From: Gemmatimonadota bacterium
GTDB lineage: Bacteria; Gemmatimonadota; Gemmatimonadetes; Longimicrobiales; Gaopeijiaceae
DNA length: 5,106 nucleotides
Assembly (NCBI GenBank): GCA_026713345.1
Contig: JAPOOQ010000537.1
Location: 1-5,106 of the forward strand
Reading direction: 5' to 3'
Shown: piece after piece, positions 1 through 4,491 of the stretch
How the letters are laid out: every line of letters begins with the position of its first letter
Position numbering within the stretch: position 1 is the stretch's first letter
Notes under the pieces: model-generated
Seen by the model: the letters and a program-made list of their open reading frames with translations, nothing else
Told to the model about the DNA's origin: nothing
The model's database searches: none
Position numbers and translations under genes: made by a program

Positions 1-318
1 AGGGCACACCCCTCGCTGGATGACCTGGGCAACGTGGTGCTCCTCGGACACGACTCAAGAACCAGCGGCGCCATCATCGATCCCGAGACCGGTTGCCATG
101 CGCTGGTGCGCGCCGCCGGGGACCGTCGCTTCGCGCCGGCGCGCATCTACGCCGACAGCGCTCTGGTGTTCCGTCACGCGGTTTCCATGACGACCTACCA
201 GGGTCGCACCGTGCGGGCCATCCAGGCCAACTCGACCAACGGCGTGTCGCTCCACCCGATCCGCCGGGTCAGCGGCGAGCCCTGCCCCGGGATGCTGCCG
301 ACAGTGACCGGCGGATAA
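1..318 (+). CDS. C-terminal fragment of unidentified protein, possibly beta-propeller
   Basis: The frame is open from the first base of the window to TAA at 316-318, giving 105 residues, so the true start lies upstream and the gene is 5'-truncated by the window edge. The segment alternates short hydrophobic strands with turns, for example GNVVLLGHD, GAIIDPETGCHALV, ARIYADSALVF and ISLHP-like NGVSLHPIRRV. This beta-rich pattern resembles secreted six-bladed beta-propeller (NHL-like) proteins. No catalytic motif is visible, and the two cysteines (in TGCHA and EPCPG) could form a disulfide if the protein is exported. I do not recognise the family with certainty. No convincing terminator follows; the next gene, the antitoxin, has its own promoter about 80 bp downstream. 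Confidence 0.5.
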   Translation, partial: RAHPSLDDLGNVVLLGHDSRTSGAIIDPETGCHALVRAAGDRRFAPARIYADSALVFRHAVSMTTYQGRTVRAIQANSTNGVSLHPIRRVSGEPCPGMLPTVTGG

Positions 319-415
319 ACGCCTCCACCTCCCCCGCGGACCTCAGCCGCACAAACCGGATGTGCTCCCACCGCGGGTCGGCCAGTCGCTGCACCTTGAC
401 GTTCGATCGAGCAAG
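269..415 (-). pseudogene. Possible degraded gene fragment, antisense to the end of the first gene
   Basis: Between two in-frame stops (TGA at 416-418 and TGA at 269-271, both read on the minus strand) lies a 48-codon open stretch. Its translation looks protein-like rather than random: it includes VQRLADPRWEHIRFVRLRS followed by GEVEAFIRRSL, with G/C at most third positions. There is no ribosome binding site and no convincing start codon, and its 5' side runs straight into the promoter of the antitoxin gene. It may be the 3' remnant of a gene whose 5' part was lost when the toxin-antitoxin module arrived. I do not recognise the family, and an accidental open frame in GC-rich DNA cannot be excluded. 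Confidence 0.2.
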
Positions 416-424
416 TCATATTGT
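396..424 (+). promoter_or_regulatory. Sigma70-like promoter of the first vapBC module
   Basis: A -35 box TTGACG (396-401, 5/6 to consensus) is followed by a 17-nt spacer and a -10 box TATTGT (419-424, 4/6). The start point would be near 431, leaving a leader of about 37 nt before the GTG at 468. The -10 box overlaps the left edge of the palindrome at 423-431, which suits autorepression by the antitoxin. Confidence 0.5.
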
Positions 425-453
425 GAGTCACAACGAGTTGCTTAGTGAGTCAT
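423..453 (+). promoter_or_regulatory. Putative autoregulatory operator of the first vapBC module
   Basis: GTGAGTCAC at 423-431 is a perfect palindrome around a central base, and GTGAGTCAT at 445-453 repeats 8 of its 9 bases. The two half-sites start 22 bp apart, about two helical turns, so they face the same side of DNA. Ribbon-helix-helix antitoxins typically bind such repeated short sites cooperatively over their own promoter. Binding here would cover the -10 box and start point. The assignment is inferred from position and symmetry. Confidence 0.4.
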
Positions 454-467
454 ACGGAAGACAAGAC

Positions 468-728
468 GTGAAACAGCTTACCATTCGGGGCCTGGGGGAC
501 GAGTTGGCACGGGCGATTCGGCGCCTCGCCAACCATGACGGTACATCGCTCAACCGGGCCGCCGTCAAGCTGCTGCGCCGGGGGGCGGGGCTGGAGGAGG
601 GACGGGGAGCGGACACGGTCGGCTCGTCGCTGGACCACCTGATCGGCACGTGGAGCGCTCCGGAAGCGGACGAGATCGAGCGGGCACTCAAACACTTCGA
701 GACCATCGACGAGGCCATGTGGGAGTGA
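468..728 (+). CDS. VapB-type ribbon-helix-helix antitoxin
   Basis: Small DNA-binding antitoxin of 86 residues, predicted to neutralise the PIN-domain toxin encoded next to it and to repress their shared promoter. The N-terminus shows the ribbon-helix-helix layout: strand KQLTIRGL (2-9), helix DELARAIRRLANHDG (about 11-25), then helix SLNRAAVKLLRRG (about 27-39). The acidic C-terminus with SSLDHLIGTWSAPEADEI is the kind of tail that wraps the toxin. GTG at 468 is chosen because GGAAG (456-460) sits 7 nt upstream and the ribbon strand begins immediately after it. The frame is open far upstream, with an alternative GTG at 423, but that one lies inside the promoter. The stop overlaps the toxin start by 4 bp (GTGA). 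Confidence 0.85.
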   Translation: MKQLTIRGLGDELARAIRRLANHDGTSLNRAAVKLLRRGAGLEEGRGADTVGSSLDHLIGTWSAPEADEIERALKHFETIDEAMWE

Positions 729-1147
729 GGGTGCTGCTCGACTCGAACGCGTACGTGCAACTCATGCGCGGCCGGGAGCGGGTGAGCCGGATCGTACGGG
801 ACGCCGAAGAAATCCTGCTGTCGGCGGTCGTGCTCGGGGAGCTGCTGTACGGCTTCCGCCACGGCTCGCGCTACGAGCGCAACGCCCGCCTGATGCGCGC
901 CTTCCTCGACAATCCTTACGTCACCGTTGTACCGGTGGGAGAGACCACCGCCGACCGATACTCAAGGATCGCGGCGTCGCTGCGCGCGAAGGGCCGTCCC
1001 ATCCCCACCAACGATATCTGGATCGCCGCCCACGCCATGGAGACGGGAGCCGATCTGGTGTCGGCGGACCCGCACTTCCGGCATGTGAACGGGATCGCCT
1101 GGGTTCGACTGAGGGAACAACGCCGGCCGCCCCGGCCACCGCTTTAG
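725..1147 (+). CDS. vapC: VapC-type PIN-domain ribonuclease toxin
   Basis: PIN-domain toxin of 140 residues, the usual VapC length, expected to be a Mg2+-dependent endoribonuclease that inhibits translation when freed from its antitoxin. The acidic catalytic residues can be placed: Asp6 in LLDSNAY, Glu39 in VVLGELLYGF, Asp97 in TNDIWIAAHA and Asp115 in SADPHF. The last two blocks are characteristic of the VapC branch. Nothing essential is missing, so it is likely active. GTG at 725 overlaps the antitoxin stop (GTGA, 725-728), indicating translational coupling. GTG at 719 and 731 are alternatives; upstream pairing is weak (GAGG at 711-714). The C-terminus ends in a basic, proline-rich tail (QRRPPRPPL). 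The RNA target cannot be read from sequence. Confidence 0.9.
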   Translation: MRVLLDSNAYVQLMRGRERVSRIVRDAEEILLSAVVLGELLYGFRHGSRYERNARLMRAFLDNPYVTVVPVGETTADRYSRIAASLRAKGRPIPTNDIWIAAHAMETGADLVSADPHFRHVNGIAWVRLREQRRPPRPPL

Positions 1148-1168
1148 TCCGACCTGGGTAAACAGGCA

Positions 1169-1188
1169 GGGCTCCGTCGGCGGAGTTT
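1169..1188 (+). terminator. Weak candidate terminator after the first toxin gene
   Basis: A short hairpin CTCCG-TCGG-CGGAG (1172-1185) begins 24 nt after the toxin stop. It can be lengthened by three G-U pairs and is followed by only three T residues. The stem is short and the T tract poor. It also runs into the -35 box of the next promoter, so it may only attenuate read-through. Confidence 0.25.
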
Positions 1189-1216
1189 GACACCCCGCGA
1201 ACCTCTCCCTTACGAT
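1187..1216 (+). promoter_or_regulatory. Sigma70-like promoter of the pptH-like/PPTase operon
   Basis: A perfect -35 box TTGACA (1187-1192) is followed by an 18-nt spacer and TACGAT (1211-1216, 4/6). Transcription would begin near 1223, about 48 nt before the chosen TTG start at 1271. The TTG that opens the longest reading frame (1187) is itself part of this -35 box, which argues against translation starting there. Confidence 0.5.
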
Positions 1217-1270
1217 CCCGGCGAATTCCGCCCTCGCTGTCTCCCCCGATTGTCCCGGAAGGCATTCCCC

Positions 1271-2149
1271 TTGCGCATTTGGGCCCTCTCCGACCTGCAT
1301 GTCTCCCATCCCGACAACCGGGGTGTGCTGGACGGTTTTCCGGCGCTTCCGGACGACTGGCTCATCCTGGCCGGCGACGTTACCCACGGCACGGAGCGGC
1401 TTGACCGGTGCCTCGAGCGACTCACGCGCAAGTTCCGCCAAGTCGTGTGGGTTCCGGGCAACCACGAACTCTGGACGGTTCCCAAGGCAGCTCCCGCGCT
1501 GCGCGGCGTCGCTCTCTACGCACGCCTCGTCCGGATCGCCCGCTCCCACGGCGTCCTCACGCCCGAGGATCCCTATCCGGTGGTCGAACATCCGGACGGG
1601 CCGGTGCTGATCGCACCGCTCTTCCTGCTCTACGACTACAGCTTCCGGCCCCCGCACGTCCGCCGCGACGACGTGGTTCGCTGGGCCCGGGAGACCGGCG
1701 CCGTCTGCGGCGACGAGCTGCTGCTGCATCCCGATCCGTTTCCCGACCGGGACTCGTGGTGCGCGGCGCGCTGCGAGGACGCGGAGGCGAGGCTCGCGTC
1801 GTACCCGGCGGATTTGCCGAAGATCCTGGTCAATCACTATCCGCTCGAGGAAGAGCACGCCGTGCTGCCGCGGATTCCCCGGTTCACTCCGTGGTGCGGG
1901 ACCCGCCGGACCCGCGGTTGGCACCGCCGCTACAACGCGTGTGCAGTGGTGTACGGGCACCTCCACATCCGGGGCACGCAGTGGCTCGACGGCGTGCCCT
2001 TCCACGAGGTGTCGCTGGGGTATCCGAAGCAGTGGGACCGCGGGCGCGGAGTCGGCGCCTACCTGCAGGAAGTGACGCCGGACCGGCGAGATGCGGGCTC
2101 GCGGCGGCGGGGCGCCCAGAACCCGCCCACCCGGAGAGCCGTCGGATGA
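1271..2149 (+). CDS. pptH: PptH-like metallophosphoesterase (predicted phosphopantetheinyl hydrolase)
   Basis: Calcineurin-like metallophosphoesterase, 292 residues, cytosolic (no signal peptide). Metal-binding blocks appear in order: DLH (8-10), GDV (35-37), GNHE (63-66), NHYPL (188-192) and GHLH (229-232). Beyond these it carries blocks I recall from mycobacterial PptH (Rv2795c): DDWLILAGDV, WVPGNHELWT, LFLLYDYSF, RDSWC, WCGT, WH.RYNA and VSLGYP. PptH hydrolyses phosphopantetheine from holo carrier proteins, opposing the transferase. The overlapping downstream gene here is a phosphopantetheinyl transferase, which supports the same role. TTG at 1271 is chosen because GGAAGG (1257-1262) lies 8 nt upstream and the product starts with the typical MRIWALSDLH; a TTG at 1187 is in frame but forms the promoter. 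The last ~20 residues are an Arg-rich tail. Family call is secure; substrate is inferred from recalled similarity and context. Confidence 0.85.
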   Translation: MRIWALSDLHVSHPDNRGVLDGFPALPDDWLILAGDVTHGTERLDRCLERLTRKFRQVVWVPGNHELWTVPKAAPALRGVALYARLVRIARSHGVLTPEDPYPVVEHPDGPVLIAPLFLLYDYSFRPPHVRRDDVVRWARETGAVCGDELLLHPDPFPDRDSWCAARCEDAEARLASYPADLPKILVNHYPLEEEHAVLPRIPRFTPWCGTRRTRGWHRRYNACAVVYGHLHIRGTQWLDGVPFHEVSLGYPKQWDRGRGVGAYLQEVTPDRRDAGSRRRGAQNPPTRRAVG

Positions 2150-2904
2150 CCCTCGGCAACGCCTGGTGGAGTCCGTGGCGCTCGGCCGAGGGTGCGCTCA
2201 TCCTCCACGTCGACCTCCGCGCCGACCCCGAGCGCGAAGAGCGGGCCTTCGAGCTGCTCGACGAAGGGGAGCGGGCACGCTGGAAGCGGTTCGTGGTCGA
2301 GGGCGCCCGGCGACGGTTTGCGCTCTGCCGCGCTGCGCTCAGGGTCAACCTCTGCGAGCGGCTGGGGTGCTCCAACGAGGCGCTGTCCTTCGGCTATCTG
2401 GAGCACGGCAAGCCGTTCGCGATTGTGGACGGCGTCTCGTCGGAAGCGAGCTTCAATGTCAGCCACAGCGGCCGGCACGGACTGATCGGCTTCGCCAGCC
2501 GGGATGGACTCGGGGTTGATCTGGAGGTGCGCGCTCCCCTCCGGGATTTTGACGGTATCGGGGGCAGAGTGTACGGTCCGCGGGAACGGCGTGCGCTTGC
2601 CGCGGCCGCCGGAAGCGAAAAGGCGGACCTGTTCTACCGGCTCTGGAGCCTGAAGGAGGCGCTCATCAAGGCCCTGGGCACCGGCTTCTCCCTGAATCCG
2701 GCCCGCTTCGAGGTGCCGCGTCCGATTCTCGAGGGCGAGCGCTCCGCAGCGTTCCATTTCCCCCACCTGCCGTCCGATCCGTTCTGGCTGGAGGACCTGG
2801 GGGAGCCCCGGTTCGCCGCCGCCAGCGCGTGTCGGCTCCGAGGAGACTGCCGTCCTGATCTGCCACGCGCTCTTGCCCAACCGCGTCTTATGATACTATT
2901 ATGA
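2146..2904 (+). CDS. 4'-phosphopantetheinyl transferase, Sfp type
   Basis: Transfers the 4'-phosphopantetheine arm from coenzyme A to a conserved serine of apo carrier proteins (ACP, PKS or NRPS domains), in the cytosol. The 252-residue product is close to the ~230 of Sfp. It shows the Sfp-type motifs: FNVSHSGRHGLIGFA (103-117), GVDLE with metal ligands Asp125 and Glu127, and WSLKEALIKALGTGF (167-181) with Glu171 and Lys175. The N-terminal RRRFALCRAALR (55-66) and GKPF (88-91) also fit the family. ATG at 2146 has GGAG (2133-2136) 9 nt upstream and overlaps the stop of the hydrolase gene (ATGA). The natural C-terminus probably lay near SACRLRGD; the final ~18 residues read into the AT-rich promoter of the next module. 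It is not PptT-like in motif. Carrier protein targets are unknown. Confidence 0.92.
   Translation: MTLGNAWWSPWRSAEGALILHVDLRADPEREERAFELLDEGERARWKRFVVEGARRRFALCRAALRVNLCERLGCSNEALSFGYLEHGKPFAIVDGVSSEASFNVSHSGRHGLIGFASRDGLGVDLEVRAPLRDFDGIGGRVYGPRERRALAAAAGSEKADLFYRLWSLKEALIKALGTGFSLNPARFEVPRPILEGERSAAFHFPHLPSDPFWLEDLGEPRFAAASACRLRGDCRPDLPRALAQPRLMILL
2873..2902 (+). promoter_or_regulatory. Promoter of the second vapBC module
   Basis: TTGCCC (2873-2878, 4/6) and TATTAT (2897-2902, 5/6) are separated by 18 nt, placing the start point near 2909. The promoter lies inside the last codons of the transferase gene, and its -10 box sits in an AT-rich island that stands out from the GC-rich surroundings. 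Confidence 0.45.
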
Positions 2905-2920
2905 TATCGTTATGCTATCT
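2888..2920 (+). promoter_or_regulatory. Three 11-bp tandem repeats, putative antitoxin operator
   Basis: TTATGATA occurs at 2888 and 2899, and TTATGCTA at 2910, giving an exact 11-bp period. A weaker fourth unit (TCATGACC) follows at 2921. The units cover the -10 box and start point of the promoter. About one helical turn per unit is the spacing expected for ribbon-helix-helix dimers stacking along one DNA face, so this is the likely binding site of the antitoxin encoded just downstream. Confidence 0.5.
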
Positions 2921-2943
2921 TCATGACCGAAGGAGGAGGGACC

Positions 2944-3186
2944 ATGCCCGACGTGGCGCTCCGGGGCATCCCGGAGGAGTTGCATCTTGAGCTGAAGGCG
3001 GCGGCAAAGAGAGGCCACCGCAGCCTCAACGGCGAGATCCTCGCGAGGCTGGCGGCTTCGGTCCGTCCGGGGCGGGTCGATGCTGCCGCGCTCCTGGAGC
3101 GGATCCAGCGTCGGCATGAGGCGCTCGGGCCCATCGACCTGAATGACAAGACGCTGCGCCGACTTCGGAACAAGGGGCGGCGGTGA
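2944..3186 (+). CDS. FitA/VapB-like ribbon-helix-helix antitoxin
   Basis: Antitoxin of 80 residues paired with the PIN toxin that overlaps it. The N-terminus has an Arc-type ribbon-helix-helix fold: strand DVALRGI (3-9), helix EELHLELKAAAKRG (about 11-24), then helix SLNGEILARLAAS (about 27-39). The C-terminal half (DAAALLERIQRRHEALG and the basic end LRRLRNKGRR) would contact the toxin. ATG at 2944 is preferred over ATG at 2923, because a strong Shine-Dalgarno (AAGGAGG, 2930-2936) precedes it by 7 nt and would lie inside the coding region if 2923 were used. It is not closely similar to the first antitoxin in the window, so the two modules are not a recent duplication. Autorepression through the 11-bp repeats upstream is likely. 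Confidence 0.85.
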   Translation: MPDVALRGIPEELHLELKAAAKRGHRSLNGEILARLAASVRPGRVDAAALLERIQRRHEALGPIDLNDKTLRRLRNKGRR

Positions 3187-3578
3187 TCGTCGTTGACACG
3201 AACGTCATGGTGCGGCTCGTCGTCGGAGGCCGCCAGGGAGCGGACGCCGCGCGGCTCTTTCTGAGGAATCCTGAGTGGGCCGCACCCATGATCTTGATGA
3301 GCGAGCTGACGAACGTGCTACTGGGATTCGTGCGCCGGGGTTCGATGACCCGGGACCAGGCCAAGGCCATGTGCGACGACGCGGCCACGGTGCTGGGCCC
3401 CCGGGTCGTGAGCGTCTCGGCCGACCACGTCATGGATGTCGCTCTGGAGTGTGGGCTCACCGCCTACGATGCCGAATTCGTGGTGGTCGCACGGGAATTG
3501 GGGGTCCGGTTGGCCACTGGCGACCGGGCGATTCTGAAGGGGGCCGGTGATGTGGCGATGGGAAGTCGAAGGTGGTGA
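3183..3578 (+). CDS. vapC: VapC-type PIN-domain ribonuclease toxin
   Basis: PIN-domain toxin of 131 residues, predicted Mg2+-dependent endoribonuclease. Catalytic acids are visible: Asp5 in VVDTNVMV, Glu41 in MSELTNVL, Asp96 in LTAYDAEF and Asp114 in LATGDRAIL. The phrases GLTAYDAEFVVVARELG and LATGD mark the VapC subgroup that differs from the toxin at 725-1147, whose corresponding block reads TNDIWIAAHA. GTG at 3183 overlaps the antitoxin stop as GTGA, and AAGGGG (3172-3177) lies 5 nt upstream. All catalytic positions are intact. Its own stop overlaps the start of the HAD phosphatase gene, which is unusual for a two-gene module. Confidence 0.9.
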   Translation: MIVVDTNVMVRLVVGGRQGADAARLFLRNPEWAAPMILMSELTNVLLGFVRRGSMTRDQAKAMCDDAATVLGPRVVSVSADHVMDVALECGLTAYDAEFVVVARELGVRLATGDRAILKGAGDVAMGSRRW

Positions 3579-4276
3579 AATACGGCTGGAACCAACCAGA
3601 GAGACCAGCCACGCTCCATCCCGCAGTCGAGGATGCCCGGGCCGTGATGTTCGACTTCGACTTCACGCTCGCCGACTCTTCCCGTGCAGTTGCCATTTGC
3701 GTCAATCACGCCCTGTCGCGGCTGGGGCTTCCCGGGGCGCCAGGGGACGCGATCGCCAGGACAATCGGGATGGACCTGACGACCGTGCTTACCACCCTCG
3801 CCGGCGAAGAGCACCGGCCGCGGGGAGGCGAGTTCTTCGATCACTTCCGGCGCAAGGCGGACGAGGTCATGGTCGACGGGACGGCCTTCCTGCCGGGCGC
3901 GGACCGGGTGCTGAACACGTTGCACGCCGCGGGCTATCCCATCGCGATCGTGTCGACCAAGGCCGCATTCCGCATTGAGGCCGCACTGGACCGGGATGGG
4001 CTGCGCGGAACCGTCGACGTGATCGTCGGAGCTGACGAAGTGAGCCGCTGCAAGCCCGACCCCGAGGGACTGATCCAGGCAGCGGGCCTGCTGGGATTCC
4101 CGAATGGCCAGTGCGTGTATGTGGGCGACTCCGAGGTGGACGCAAGAGCGGCGGAGGCGGCCGGAATGCCGTTCATCCCGGTCCTCTCCGGACCGACGCC
4201 CGCCGAGACGTTCGGGAGATTCCGTTGCAGGGCGGTGCTGGCGGGGGTTGGGGATCTGCTCGTTGCGTCGGAGTGA
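3575..4276 (+). CDS. HAD-superfamily phosphatase, phosphoglycolate phosphatase-like
   Basis: Cytosolic haloacid-dehalogenase-type hydrolase of 233 residues, the usual length of the Gph/PGP-like branch. Motif I is MFDFDFTLADSS, with nucleophile Asp27 and acid/base Asp29. An alpha-helical cap follows (about 37-105). Motif II is IAIVSTK (Ser127), motif III is CKPDPEG (Lys160) and motif IV is YVGDSEVDA (Asp185, Asp189). The fold and phosphatase activity are secure; the substrate is not, with phosphoglycolate or another small phosphomonoester possible. GTG at 3575 overlaps the toxin stop as GTGA and has GGAAG (3561-3565) 9 nt upstream. GTG at 3572 would add one residue, and GTG at 3644 or ATG at 3647 would begin directly at motif I. 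The ~22 residues before motif I are not typical of the family, so the internal start remains possible. Confidence 0.85.
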   Translation: MKYGWNQPERPATLHPAVEDARAVMFDFDFTLADSSRAVAICVNHALSRLGLPGAPGDAIARTIGMDLTTVLTTLAGEEHRPRGGEFFDHFRRKADEVMVDGTAFLPGADRVLNTLHAAGYPIAIVSTKAAFRIEAALDRDGLRGTVDVIVGADEVSRCKPDPEGLIQAAGLLGFPNGQCVYVGDSEVDARAAEAAGMPFIPVLSGPTPAETFGRFRCRAVLAGVGDLLVASE

Positions 4277-4287
4277 ACGCAAGAAGT

Positions 4288-4485
4288 GCGGCCAAATGGA
4301 AGGTATAGGTGCGTCCAATTGAAAGGTTGGGCAATCTAACCCGCCTCTACGGCCATCTCACTACCCCCGAAGAGCCGCCGCACCGGCACCCCATGCAGCC
4401 GGTCCCCAAAGGGAACGGTGGCTTCCCCGTCGTACATCTCTATCGTCCAAATGAAAGGTTGATGTGCGGCTGATTGAAAGGTCAG
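4288..4485. repeat. Four direct ~19-bp repeats in two pairs, intergenic
   Basis: Four related units lie in the same orientation: GCGGCCAAATGGAAGGT (4288), GCGTCCAATTGAAAGGTTG (4311), TCGTCCAAATGAAAGGTTG (4443) and GCGGCTGATTGAAAGGTCAG (4466). Starts within each pair are exactly 23 bp apart, and the two pairs are separated by about 113 bp of GC-rich sequence. The block fills nearly the whole gap between the convergent HAD and S9 peptidase genes. Repeated TGAAA-containing sites near element ends are typical of IS21-family transposons, so a relic of such an element is the leading guess. No transposase gene is present. The middle has short open frames on both strands, none convincing. Confidence 0.45.
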
Positions 4486-4491
4486 ACAGCC

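Noticed and set aside
93..467. Extended antitoxin frame starting at 93
   Set aside because: It would run through the upstream gene and the promoter. The ribbon-helix-helix domain starts at the GTG at 468 with a good ribosome binding site.
962..2005. 347-codon open frame on the minus strand across the first toxin and the PptH-like gene
   Set aside because: It is antisense to two well-supported genes and its translation has no recognisable motif; long antisense frames are common in GC-rich coding DNA.
1408..2145. Large N-terminal extension of the transferase frame (246 extra codons upstream of ATG 2146)
   Set aside because: The extension is a low-complexity Arg/Ala/Pro-rich shadow of the metallophosphoesterase. 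The family N-terminus, ribosome binding site and ATGA overlap all point to 2146.
3464..4318. 284-codon minus-strand frame opposite the HAD gene
   Set aside because: It is a shadow of a gene with all four HAD motifs, and it shows no family features of its own.
4397..4424. Imperfect hairpin (CCGGTCCC-CAAA-GGGAACGG) in the intergenic block, considered as a terminator
   Set aside because: The stem has a mismatch, and no T tract follows on either strand.
4331..4442. Short open frames on both strands between the repeat pairs, considered as transposase remnants
   Set aside because: Neither translation matches a transposase motif I can recognise, and neither has a start with a ribosome binding site.
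4288..4485. CRISPR array
   Set aside because: The units are degenerate, unevenly spaced (23, 132, 23 bp between starts) and have spacers of only a few bases within pairs.
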